Source: Ligula intestinalis (Eukaryota > Platyhelminthes > Cestoda > Diphyllobothriidea > Diphyllobothriidae). From it: 64,000 bases of DNA. Shown piece by piece: positions 33,101-44,700 of the stretch. Where the stretch lies: assembly GCA_036362985.1 (NCBI GenBank), contig JAYGXS010000004.1, forward strand, positions 33,787,007-33,851,006. Reading direction: 5' to 3'. A program made the translations under genes and the position numbers. The notes under the pieces were generated by a model. That model saw only the letters and a list, made by a program, of their open reading frames with translations, had not been told where the DNA came from and did no database searches. Position 1 is the stretch's first letter. The number at the start of each line of letters is the position of its first letter.

Positions 33101-36100
33101 TGACGAAGAATAGGTTGCCATTTTGTGGCCTACTACACATCGTCAGATAGCCATTCCCATCTCCGGGTCTGGATAACCTTGGACTGAAGCCGGGGCCATG
33201 TACAGCGGCTCTGATTGACTGGCCATTTAGCTGATGCTCTCAAAAATAACCAAGAACGCCAGTGGTGACTTGCGCGTGCATGTGATTACCTGTATCGCTG
33301 AGCCAGACGCCTCGAGTGAGGATGGGATTTGTTTTTTTCCGACGCGTTCCTCAGAAGTACTGGTGCACCGCGCCGGCTGGTTTGGACTTTGTGAAGTCAG
33401 ATATGCAAATGCGTCAGTCTTTTATCGAAATGTCACTCCGCGAAAACATCACAGTCAGGCTCTATGTTGCACAGTTATTTTTAAGTAATTGGAGGTCTTC
33501 CCGGGCGCAAATTTTAAGGCATGTTGATCGTTAAATTCACGACGAATGAGTAATCAGTACTGCCCTAAATTGCTCATCCGGCCTTTCTGAAATAGCGTAA
33601 TTCGTGCACACGTAATTACTCATGAAGTGAGGAGCCGGTTGTCACCCGGCGTTGACTGACATTACAGTAGCATACGTGGTCGCAAGTTTCGTCCAACGTC
33701 TTAATGGCCTTTTCTACTGAATTCATTCAAAAATGGTTTCAAGGGAGCAGTTGCGCCTAGAAATGCTGAATTATCTGTTAAGGAATTAGGCATAACAGAG
33801 AAATACGAACTTCCCTTACGGAAAACAGGTAATTCTTCGAAAAATTCCAGGGAAGCAAAATAATCTGAAGTAATGAACCAGGTCCGAAGCGTAAGTACAA
33901 CCTTAATCTCACTGGAGGTTATTCAAAGGCTGCCGGACTGGGGGTCCCATTCCCGTGTTGTTCAAGACAATGCAACGCTCCCTAAAATCAGAACTCACTT
34001 ATTACTTTTATTATTCATGGACAGATAGTACTTCGGCTTTTGCCCTCCTGTACACACATGTTGTACTTGGAGTCGTATAGGTTGATCTACTTGCATGCTT
34101 TATACTCTCTTAGAACGCAATTACCTCCCTTCTGAAACAGCGATACAAGTATGCCCCAGTTTATTGATCGGAGTTCTTCCTAGCAGCACTCGGAGTCAGT
34201 GAATAACCTCCAATCCAAACTCCAGCCGTGTTGTACTGATGTTTCTCAAGCATTACCTGTTTTTACCGAAATCACTTAGTTTGTCTAACCGCAAGACTGT
34301 GGCGGGCACAGTAGTGCTAGCGCTCTACTGACGAGCACACCGATCCATCAAGGTCTCCATTTGCAGTTTTTCGGTCTCGGCGAAAAAGCAGGCGCTCCAT
34401 GTCTAAAGGTAGATGATTTGTCATTTTCCAGACGCAAATAGGTAAAAACATCGCAGCCCATACGGTTTTGTTGGCTGATCAATGCGGTTGTCTGGTGGTC
34501 AGTTACTTGCAGCTGTCTAGGGACCGTAACAGGGGTAGTCTGGAAGAAATAAACATAGTCGATGATAATGCTGGTAATTGGCTTCAACACTTCACATTTA
34601 CTATCCAACAGAGCGCTTGGTAAAAACCGCATGGATTCGAGTCTTTGCATGATAAATGTGTAGGCGAAACTCTTGAAAATAGTAGAAATCACACGTGCAT
34701 AGAAACTCCGTAACATAAGTGGTCTTGCGTTAAATTCTGGAGGAGAAATTATGTAGTATTACTAGTTCACCAATGTCGACTGCGAAATGGCGAGTAGGAT
34801 TCAGCAGGGAAGTTAGAAAGGCCAGAAGACAAATAGGCGTCTGTTGGTTAACGTCTTCACTTCCAAGGGGACGTTTTTAGGATTTCCCGAGGGCTGACGC
34901 CAGGTAGGTTTGGACTACCGAGAAATTCATTCGGAGGATACGTCGAATTGGTGTGTCAAATAGACGGACTATGAAAAGTGCTTGAAGTAAACGGGGATAA
35001 TCCGGAAGGGAGAGTCATGAGTTAAAGAAACAAGATTGCGTACTAGTTCTGGAATTTAGCGTTAACCCACCTGTACTCCCATTTGTGTTTTCTATTCCCC
35101 TGTCATACCTCGTTTAAATGGTGCATGGTTGCATGCATTGTCACCATGAGTTATGTTCCAGTAAGTGAGATGCAACATAGCTAATTTAATATGTGTTTTA
35201 AAAGGACTTTTATTCCGGGCCGAATGCGTAATTTGTTTGTAGTTTTGTGAGCAAACCACTTATTCAGTTTACCATGTTTTTGACTAACTTGCAGGCATCA
35301 ATGACTTATAGCTGTCGTTATTATGATCTTACTTGCTTCTACTGGCAAATACAGAGAATATTAAGATTAAATGTTTCTAATCGTCCTAATGACGGATGCC
35401 AGGGGCTTGGCAGAAAAAGGAATGCATTCGCAGCAAAATTGTTTGTTTTTAATTTTGATAGGAAGTATATCGAATTTTCAAAGAGACTTCAAACCCGGCG
35501 CCAATTTGTTTTAACAATCTTTAAATTGCCCGCAAAAAGAAGATAGTTTGCGCTGCAGAATTGTGGCTTAAACGTCTAAGAACCCGCTCAATCGCGTTTA
35601 AAATTAGGAGGTGATGACGAAAAGTACTTCAGGAGAAACCATCACAATATCCTCCATCGATGTTGGCTATAGTTACCACCCATTTCACCAGAAATATTTA
35701 ACTTTCTATGGGAGATGCATAAAACCTGCACACGTTTTAGATATCCTTTCAGCTCATACAGAATTATGAGACAAAAGTGCTTGATCCTCAAAATGAGGAA
35801 AGCCCAAACGCAACTTATCTGACTGTTTACTGATAATATACTAAACCTACGACTAGTAGATAGTCATTGAAACATTAAATTCTTTTCATTCATTCCAGAC
35901 TTCCGTAAGAAAACGCATTTTTTGATAATATTTATTCCAACATCCGTGGTATCCCCGGGGCCAAGTTAGGAACGATATAAACCTCTAAAACATATGTAAT
36001 TACGGAAGTTGCTGACATTTCCTAAATGATCATTTTCTCCTATGAGTAGTCCTTTCTCATGTGAAACTTTAAGAAGGGTCCTCATTGTTTCAAGTATGCA

Positions 36101-39100
36101 TTATGCTTCATAAGAGCTTGTTTATTAAACGTAAAGTAGTCGCTGAATTGAGAGACAAACACTCAACAACTTGGCAGACCCTTTTAGGAAAACATTATCA
36201 CCAATGGTTTAACTAGACCATGTAAGATGATTAGATCAGTTTTGCATTCAACAAGACAATTTTTAAAACTTGACACTCCAAACATGGTCTGTAAGCCCTA
36301 AAGAAGAGCTTTCAAACCCTAAACCGGGCCATTTCGTCAGTCATTCAGCCGGTGACTTCGAAAGTTGGTATACCGGGAATAAAATTGCTGCCAAGAAGAC
36401 CGATCGACCCAACCAGTAAGATAACCACGTCGTGACAATTAAACCCAACGTTTGTTGCCTACTGTGTTGTCTGAAAGACAGAACATTAAGCGTGAAAATG
36501 AATCCAGGCAGATTTAGTTTCAAGCAGCGTTACGAGTTTGCACGATTCTACATAATCCACGTGCAAATGTTCCTGCCTTTTGGATGATTTCAGCAATTTT
36601 TTCACTTGCCTGGGAAGTGCTGAATAATTGATTTGGTGTCGCTTGATTTAGGCCGTCATCTCTCACCCAAACTGTAAAGCGACTGGGTACTGTATCCAAC
36701 CCCTCTTCGATTAAATCGCAACTATCCGAGGCAATACAAACTTAGAAAAAAAGTTTACATTAGATGATTGTAAGGGCAACCTAACGAACATTCGCTACTT
36801 TTCATAACGTGTTTGGATGTCTTATAAGGGCGTCGAAGTTTCGTAAACAAGTCAACATGCAATATGTTGGCATGTGTGAAATATATTGGGACTACGCTGT
36901 ATGATACCTACCTAAATAGCAGAGTTATGAAGCGCTTTTTTATTAGGGAGGATTGCTTAAGTGGAGCTGCTGTCTTTGTCATTGTGGGGCATACGCCTGT
37001 GGTATTTCAGAAAAGCCAGGATGTTGGCATTTAAGTAGACTTGTTTTTGGCCATATACAAAAAGTACGATTGATAAAAAATGATAAATTATGCATCTGCT
37101 AGATGAATAACACTCCCTATGACATACAAAACATAGTCCACAGCCAGTGCAAACGCTTCTGAGTACTATATGGCATCGCCTTAATGCTGTATAAGAGTGT
37201 ACACCTTTCGTCACACGCAAAATGCAAAGATTGTAGAAGGTAATCTGCAAACGCAAATGCGATGACAGAACAGAATAAAATGTGTGGGATTCGAAAGACA
37301 TTTTTAAGCCTAAATATATCCTTCCTTTGAGCTTAAACTCTGAAAATATTTTGAGTTGCTACAAACTCAACACAAGAAAACATAAATTTGCTCACGTCTT
37401 CTGTGAAATATGTTTCAATCCATAAGGGCAACAGAAATCACTAGCGAAATTTATACAAAATAAGTAGTCTAAATAGTCGAAAGTATGTGAGGCCTAGGTA
37501 ATTGAATAGAAGGCAGAAAAACGCTCTATGGGACCAATATTTTATTTGCCCGACTGGCAGGAAAGAGACATGCAGGTAGCATTGTCAGCAAGGACAAGCA
37601 AGACTGAAATGTCAATTTCTGGTTTCTTAGCCGTCGTTAACCAGTCATGCGAAACCCAGCACATTGACGGGTCTGAAATAACACCGGATAACGTCGTGCA
37701 AAGATTATGGCTACAATACACATAACTAACCCACCGTAATGTGAATGAGTTTCAGAATTTTGGCTAAAATTTACTTAGACTGGTTACTTGTCGTAAGCAT
37801 TTCCAGTCAAAATCCCACTCTAGAATTTTGCGTTATAATCCAGTAGATACTTGGGTTTTATATGCATGTAAATCAAGCTAAATGCAAGACTTTCAAGGAC
37901 AATCAACTTTTGTTGAATAATTTTTAATGTCCATTTTGCAATCGAATGGTATTATAACTATTAAAATTGAATACGCTGGTGGTTTCTATCACATTTGCAA
38001 TGTACCTAGCATCAAAAATTTCTGAAGTCGATGCTCCTGCTGAGCAAGACACACATTAAGAAGTTCGGGAACTTGGGCTCAAAAATTTACTGAGGGTTCT
38101 GGGCTGACCCCATAAGAACTTTTGACATTTCAGCTTGATAGGTATCTGAAGTACATGTATACAAAACTACTACAGGTTTTTATTAATATTAATATTGTAT
38201 TTTGAGTATTAAAAGTCTGTGAAGTTCTCCGAGCGGAAAAGTGCATAAGGCGTCAAAGCATTGCTTTTGACAACTTCTTCTATGCTAACCCGCCTTTGGC
38301 CACGTTCAGAGTGTGAGCAAACACAGTTTATTTGATCGAAAACATGCAACGATTGTAGTGACTTCGTATGGTTCATGAAAACCCTTTTCAGTTGAAATTA
38401 TTGTCATTCATCCTCGTGATATTGCTATCCACTTACGCGGGGATAGGTTTGTCAAATGCTTCCATTTAATCTTTCAACATTGGTTTTTCTTCCAATTACC
38501 CAAGTTTTTTTACTGGAGGCTTCCCCAAACGAGTTTAATGATGCTAACTTATTTCAGTTGCATAGTTTATTCGTCTTCGACCCAATGCCAACAGGCATCA
38601 GTTGGTCTCTGGTTGCTATGCCTACCTGATTAAAACTCAAACCACATGTACAATGAACGCATGCGTAAGTACTTATGTCTGCTCGTGGCCTTAACCACAC
38701 ACTTGCATATTATCATGCGAGTGCCAAGTCTGCCCTGTCTTCGTCATTCCGTATCATAGCTTAAGATTGTGGTCGCTGTCACAGCCGATGCGAAATGTCC
38801 TGACTATATTTTCCAGAGTGGGCAGCACTGCAGCTGTGGACTATTGGAGGTCAAATATACACAGTTAATAATTCCCTCCTTTACACATTTCCATTCGCGA
38901 GAGTGAAATAAATGCTCCACAATATTCAAGAAAAAAAACGGAGAAACTGATGCATAATCTTGCATTTGCCGTATTTCCATGCCAAGTTTTCATCAAAGCA
39001 GAAAAGTTTTATTTTTTAAACAGTCGGAAGTAATCCCGGGGAACCAAATGAGCAGATGTAGTAAGCCTTGTATTTCTGGTTGGCCCAAATCTAAGTCCGA

Positions 39101-39180
39101 GTTTTAACGGGCTAAGCAGCGTCTTGCCATGCATGCCTTATCTTACAAGAGGTCACCCACGAACTATAAGGCGTGAACCG
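30171..39180. other. long AT-rich stretch without supported genes
   Basis: Nine kilobases with no recognised domain, transposon remnant or splice-site series. Two consecutive plus-strand frames (31792-32061 and 32136-32441, 89 and 101 codons) have an ordinary-looking composition, but I cannot link them to any family. I treat them as unresolved rather than as genes. Confidence 0.35.
32136..32441 (+). CDS. unrecognised open frame, 101 codons
   Basis: The frame contains mixed charged and hydrophobic residues without low complexity (for example DAEKAFVREL-like spacing of charges and RGQARRYAFGGG). It has no signal peptide, no membrane segment and no domain I know. It could be an exon fragment or chance. 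The upstream bases end in ACTTAG, a possible splice acceptor, but no good donor follows inside the frame. Confidence 0.15.
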   Translation: MKLSSELKQIFRTTECPLLDYHIKRLRTSLVQDAEKAYFVRELYKIALNSKGHLKSLENIHAEFKCDIRGQARRYAFGGGISSYRKYIRSMLKDSHYDYSV

Positions 39181-39780
39181 TTCCGCGTGCATTGGCCTGT
39201 CTCGAGGACTGGTAGGCGGAAGTTGCTCTCAACATTAAGTCGTTTAAGCCATATTTGATCAATTCGGAAGTTAGCGCTGGACTAGCCGAGACCCTAATAG
39301 TTTCCAGGATGTCCACCGCGTGTTTCACAGCAGACTAAGAGCAGATGTGGTGACTTGCGCCTGAATTATCTTATACTGAGAGTAGGCTTCGGCTGCAGCT
39401 ATCGCACTGCCCCATCGGGGCCTAATGTCATGGCCCAATCAAGAAGACTGGAAGCAGGAGACGGTGCAGGAAGCCTGCGAACCGAAGGCGCCCCTGAGCG
39501 TGCCATCACAATTGACTCCGATCTCACGGATTTGGAGTGCTATAGAGATCACACTACGAAGGAACCATTGCAACCTGACTCTCAGTCTGCCAGTTGGCCT
39601 CTCGAAACAAGATACACACAGGGCTGAGTGCGCGGTCCAAGTTATCCCATCAGTTGGCAACCTTCAAAGCCCTAGCTTTTGACGCGCCGTGGTAGCTTCA
39701 AGCGCGTGAATTCGTTGTTGGTGAGGAAAGTGTGCTGAACTCACTCTGAACCAGGCTTGGCTGCTTGTCCTAAGAAGGTA
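39180..39780. other. GC-richer island, unrecognised
   Basis: The composition is clearly more GC-rich than the flanks. Open frames exist on both strands (39355-39627 plus, 39439-39660 minus), and neither resembles a family I know. It may be an old transposon fragment. Confidence 0.25.
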
Positions 39781-40074
39781 AGACATCTTACTGGCCAACG
39801 GCGCAGAGTTTTGATAACTCAATGATAAACTCTGCCCGTCCTCTCGAAGAGTTAATGGCTCATGACACCGCCTTCAATAAAATGTTGTTAGCCACAGTTA
39901 TTATCCGCCTCCTGTACAGCAACAAGGCGTTAACTTTGATTGCAGTTTCCATGCAATCCTGCTAATTACTGTATGTCCCAGATTGGTTGCTACCAAGTGC
40001 TCTAAGACTTGTTACTGACTAGAGCCTTCGAGTACTGCTATAAAAAAGGAAGGAGAAGTATAAGTAGAAGAGGC

Positions 40075-40375
40075 CATCACAAGAGCAAGAACTTTAGTTG
40101 TCTGAAGATTTGGATTCCATCTTGAACCCTTCATCAGAGGTAACCGTAGCATAGAGTCATCCATGCACAGATAACGAAGTATCTATTAATTCGTAATGGC
40201 CACGCGACCGCATACGCACCATCAGAAGCAGGTCCCGTTATCACGGCTGGTGGTCGTCATTAGCGCGATTATAGTTTGACAGTCCGCTTCCGAGTAATCC
40301 ATTGCCACGATTTGGTCATCCATGCTGGATGTGGGCTAGATAATTACCCAATAATTATTAACTTGGAATTGGACT
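40075..40375 (-). mobile_element. Penelope-like 3' untranslated end, left arm of palindrome
   Basis: The block 40200-40375 matches 29525-29715 (GCCACGCGACCGCATACGCA, then TTTGGTCAT...TGCTGGATGT versus TTTCGTTAC...GTTGGATGT). It leads, on the minus strand, to a hammerhead-like motif near 40100-40142. No coding part remains. The right arm (40418-40560) is its inverted repeat. Confidence 0.65.
40098..40146 (-). ncRNA. hammerhead-like motif H6
   Basis: The minus strand has an exact CTGATGA (40131-40137) and a good six-pair helix II (GGGTTC with GAATCC). The second box then reads AAATC instead of GAAAC, followed by TTCAGACA. It is probably inactive. Confidence 0.45.
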
Positions 40376-40379
40376 GTCA

Positions 40380-40620
40380 AACCATCATCGCACTAATGAC
40401 GGGACCTCCTACTTATGGTGCGCATGCGGTCGCGTGGCCTTTAGGAACTATAAATACTGCGTAATCTGTGCATGAATTATCCTATTCTACGGTTACTTCG
40501 GATGAAGGCTTCTCGAGAGAATCCAAAACTTCAGGCAAGTAAGCATCTTGTTCTAGTGATCGCACCTTCTTCTTCTAAACTGCTTCCTGGAACTCGCATG
40601 TCCGCTTCTGTAGGGAAAGG
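40380..40620 (+). mobile_element. Penelope-like 3' end, right arm of palindrome
   Basis: The reverse complement of 40418-40560 matches 40075-40225. Beyond the hammerhead-like motif the end (40560-40620: CTTCTTCTTC, CTTCCTGGAACTCGCATG) resembles 915-960. The whole locus is about 545 bp and contains no coding sequence, so it could be a foldback-type derivative. Confidence 0.62.
40493..40540 (+). ncRNA. hammerhead-like motif H5 (degenerate)
   Basis: CGGATGA (40499-40505), a stem candidate GGCTTCTC / GAGAATCC, then AAAACTTC (40524-40531). Both core boxes carry substitutions. Confidence 0.35.
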
Positions 40621-41025
40621 GATTCTAGAACGGTCGTTTCTGACAACTTGATAACCTTCAGCCAATTCAGTCCTAGCCTCGAGTCGAGGAGACCCAACTT
40701 AACAACAAGAGATGGGTTGGTGCCCTTTTATGAGTGGTTTTTCTCCAAAATACGATACGAAGCCCTCGCAAATGGCAGCGGTGCAGTTGGTGAACGCAAG
40801 CTCAGAATGCAAGCCTACGGGGTCTAGAGCTCACGTATGAATAGTAAATAAGCCGTAAGTAACCGTTCCTATCGTTCATGCACTATTTTTGGAAAGTTTA
40901 ATTGTATGAAACTGGTTAGGCATGTTCGTTGTCATAGCTTTGCTAAATATGTGAGACTATGAGAGGTCGAGGTTCACAGATAAAGACATATTCTTAGGCT
41001 GCAGATGTGTTGTGGGAGACAATAG

Positions 41026-41133
41026 GTAATTGAGAAGTAGATGTGATCGCTGGGACAAGAATTTTATTTGCCTGAAGTTTCGAAATCCGTCGCGGACCTT
41101 TCATCGGGGACAGTAGCAGAAACGGGTAATTCC
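41026..41133 (-). mobile_element. inverted Penelope-like terminal segment (left terminal repeat)
   Basis: This segment is the reverse complement of 41764-41880: GATCGCTGGGACAA, TTTATTTGCC, TTTCGAAATCCGTCGCG and GACA(G/A)(T/C)AGCAG. Together with the right copy it forms terminal inverted repeats around the GIY-YIG remnant at 41220-41470. It carries the hammerhead-like motif H3. Confidence 0.65.
41069..41117 (-). ncRNA. hammerhead-like motif H3
   Basis: The minus strand has CCGATGA (41101-41107, one change), a seven-pair helix II AGGTCCG-CGA-CGGATTT and GAAAC (41077-41081). A TTC triplet, an allowed NUH, then AGGCA follow; AGG can pair with the strand before the core. Confidence 0.5.
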
Positions 41134-41905
41134 GTACGTCAAAGACGTTTCGCAGGTCATCGGCCGCCTTCTAGCATCACTTGGCGTTGAAGGCACACAC
41201 AGGTCGGAGGCAACCGTAAGGTGTCAGATAATGAAACTAAAAACCCTCTGCCACAGCAGGAAACATCTGGCATCGTCTATACAATCTGGTGCAGTTGCAG
41301 GAAAAACAACTTCATCAGAGAAACTGAAAGACACGCATTGCCGAAATCACGGCAGCAGTGGTGCGGAGAAATGGCGGCAGTTCTCGAGTTGCAGTTCATT
41401 CGTTCAGGCCCGGCTACACATGCAAATTTGATGAGGCCGAAATTCTCGCGAGAGGTGACAATCCTGTGAGTTGCGAGTTAGTTGAGCCAGGGTTTACGCC
41501 CTCCCCTTTATCAACGATTGCGTGGGCTCAATTTGACCAAATAAATTCGCCACTCGGAAGTGCACAGGCCAACGCGTCGTTCTAACGCCAGCGCCAGGGA
41601 GCCCGATGGCCGAGCAATCATCACGCCCAGCTCTACCACGTGTGATCAAAGCTCAACAGGCCGGTAGTGCAGCAATTTGTGTCAAAGCAATACGAGAGTC
41701 GTTAATTTTCATGAGTGTATAGTAGCATATTGAATGTATCCTAAGAATACGGCATCTCCCTGTGCATGAATAACTTGTTTCCGTTGTTGTCTCTGAGTAA
41801 CGATTCGCGACGGATTTTGAAACGGCCGGCAAATAAAAGTGTTGTCCCAGCGATTACATATACGTCTCCTCAATTAATTCCCAGGATTCACAAGCCCGTC
41901 TGTAT
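41134..41905 (+). mobile_element. Penelope-like element 3' part with GIY-YIG remnant
   Basis: The frame at 41221-41469 reads PLPQQETSGIVYTIWCSCRK, then NNFIRETERHALPKSR: IVY for GIY, FIR for YIG, and the usual R/E positions after it. The tail HANLMRPKFSREVTI and later frames match the copies at 1-460 and 29.7 kb. The 3' part (41700-41905) matches 770-965. The reverse transcriptase is absent. With the inverted segment on its left, the locus is a 5'-truncated copy flanked by terminal inverted repeats. Confidence 0.72.
41787..41835 (+). ncRNA. hammerhead-like motif H4 (degenerate)
   Basis: TGTCT, CTGAGTA (41793-41799), a stem candidate CGATTCG-CGA-CGGATTTT and GAAAC (41819-41823), then GGC where the cleavage triplet should be. 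Two core positions are lost. Confidence 0.4.
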
Positions 41906-44500
41906 TAGCGATGACAGATAAGTCAGAAACAAGTTTTTCTTTATTTATTCTCATCACTCATCTTTTTTGTGCCCCTGTATGATGCCACTGCAAGAGATAA
42001 GGATAATTGGCGGGATAAAACTTATAAAGGATTTTCCTCAAACAATTTATTCCATTTATCAATAGCAGCGTATGAGGGCATCAAAAACCTCAAAACTCAA
42101 TTTCAAAGTACATGCCGCAAATCATGCAAATGATGCTGGGGAAAATGCAGGCGAGCTGCGTCATGCAGTGACCAAAAATAGGCGTACCACGTGGCTGAGC
42201 TTTTGACTAGTAGTCAGGCTGAGAGTATGGTTTATCAATCAACGTTTATATTTCCTATTCTATTCATTACATCCTTTACCTGCAATATTTTGAGCAGACA
42301 GTAAAATAAAACCCGATGCTTGTGAACAGTGTTACTATACAGGAATAAGAACATACCTCCACAACCCCCACGGTCATAGAGATTACCCCATGCTATATTC
42401 CAGTTAGGATACCTTGTCTACATTTTAACCCTTACATTTTACCTTACTTTAAAACTAACTTTAACCGTTCTCTCTATGGACTTTAACGCAGGCGCATCCG
42501 AACTACAGGCATTTTCAGTCTCGTTTCACGCCCGTCTTTGAAGCTTGCTCCGCTCCCAGTATCCTACCAAGTAACTGATCACAACATACCCACATCTAAC
42601 CGAGAGTTCTGATTTTGCCGTAACCAGGTCAAGGGAATAATTAGAAACTACAGAGCTGGTTAGTATCCGTAGGAAAGATTGAACACCCAGATTTCTGATC
42701 ACTGAGTCCAAACAAACCTCAGTCTCGTTAATTGTACGGGACATACAGGCAGTTTGCAAACTTGTTGAATTGAGTGCTTCAGCATATTGTACTTGTCTTA
42801 AGCCAAACATTCTGAAATATTTCTTTATGTTGACCATCCCTTCAAATCAATGTCACTTGCTTGGCTTTCGCGTTTAAGTCTCAACACGAAAAAAACAGGT
42901 TAAAATAAGTTTTAATTTCATATTACTGACAAAGAACGCACATTTAAGCCATGAGCTGAAATATTTTTAAGTTTTATAATGCCGCGCCCTTGCAAAGTAG
43001 TGATGTAAATTGTAGTAGGAAGTCTCTCTCGCTGTTAACACATTTAAGTTCCCAAAACTTGAAAAGCAAGTCAACCTGGGTGTGCTCATGTGCGAAAGGA
43101 AGGCGTCACCCCACCTATCTAACAGTTAAAAGATCTTGCGGAAAAGTCTACTAAAGGTGACTTTAGCCACGCCCTCAAGCCCTTTCTTTCACATCGTCAT
43201 CTCTCCATGCGAACGAGCATGCTGTCACTGCATTTCGCCATTGATGAATGAAGACAGTTTTCATCTGATGAGCTTGCTGCTGAGATAAACTCAAGAAGAC
43301 GGGACGTGGGATCGGGCGCAGGTAGTTGATGCAATGTGAGCCTGCACCTCGGCGTACCATCACCTTCTCGGTGTGAGGCCTTTGTTATGGGTGTGCATCC
43401 CCAACAAAAACTGCCTTACCCTGATATGTTGGTCCAGCCAAAGCACCACCTGGCCCGCTTTAATCAGATGAGTATACAAAAACCACCGGTTCCTGGACGA
43501 AGTCTCCTGAAAGTAAATGAAACCATGTAAAGTTTGACTCCATGCAAATTTCGTACTGAGTAAACCCCTAGAGAGGTCCTTGTCACTACAAACTTCAGCC
43601 CCGGAGGAGAACTTGGATGTCAGTAGGTGGAGCAGTACATTATGTACAGACCGAATGGATAGTAGGTCGGGGAAAGTTTTGCGGCCGGATGGTGGCAAAC
43701 GTCCAGTGCCACGTGAGTAGACAACCTGAGTTGCAGTGGGTCATGTGTTGGAGCTCTCTAAGCGGAGCGTTTACACTTGATCCTGAAATCGATTGTCCGG
43801 TGGGAATAAATCTGATTAACAAAGACTCAGGCTGTAGGTGCGCGAGGGAATCATACTGTCACAACAGGTACCCACCGAAACAAAATGCTCAGAATGGTCC
43901 ATGGGAAGTGTTATCTGCAGCGGAAATGTTTCCACTGTAAAGTACTTTACGCACATGTGAAAGCTTCTACGTCCACCATACTCTAGTTACACGAAATATT
44001 TCACGATGATAAGGCTGTCCTTCACTGCAATGACTTGATTGGTTACCTCATGTCTGAAGACGTTCCGTAGAGGCAAGAGAGCATAGCTTTTAGCTCGCTA
44101 TAGCATTGGCTTAACTGCAAGAGGGAAGGATACTAGGGATGTCGGACGTAGCCTAGCAACCTAACGTACATAGTCGAAGTCGAGCGTATGGCTGTGTGCA
44201 TTCACCAAGCAGTTGTATACCTTTGAAGCATCTAGCGCTGCTACCTCACTTGGATTTTCTGATAAGGCGACGCGTCTAGCAGCGTCTGTGGTATGTTTGC
44301 AAGCGCAGCAGCAAAAAAGGCAACTTAATGGAATTTTGTCGGTGAACAACATTTTGCAAAGATTACTTACCCTGTGCATGCGTGGCAATTGACAGAAGTA
44401 TAAAGCATCAGACTATTGACAACGTAAATTTCTTGGGTCTGCTAGTGGAGAGGCCTTGTGACACTCGCCCCAAGCACCCTGCTGTCACATTCAGACCATG
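41906..44500. other. stretch without supported genes
   Basis: Short overlapping frames on both strands around 43300-43940 have higher GC, but I do not recognise them. A degenerate TTAACCC-like patch lies at 42418-42470. Confidence 0.35.
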
Positions 44501-44529
44501 GTCTGCATTCAGTGGTCTATAATATAGTA

Positions 44530-44700
44530 GATTCCCCATCTCATAATATTTCACCCGGAATTCTGAAATGCATTTTCGATTCTAACATATTAATTACGTA
44601 TGGCCTTAAAAATGACGATTGTACAGCCTCATCTCAATATATTGAGGTCACGTCAGGATGCCGGCTTTTTAATGAGCTTCTTTCTGACCACTAAGTAAAA
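44530..44700 (+). repeat. dispersed repeat R2, copy 1
   Basis: Shares AATTCTGAAATGC and GTCA(C/T)GTCAGG(A/G)(T/C)(G/A)CCGGCTTTT with copies at 55960-56130 and, more weakly, 59385-59520; a reverse copy is at 56720-56760. No coding capacity is visible. Confidence 0.5.
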
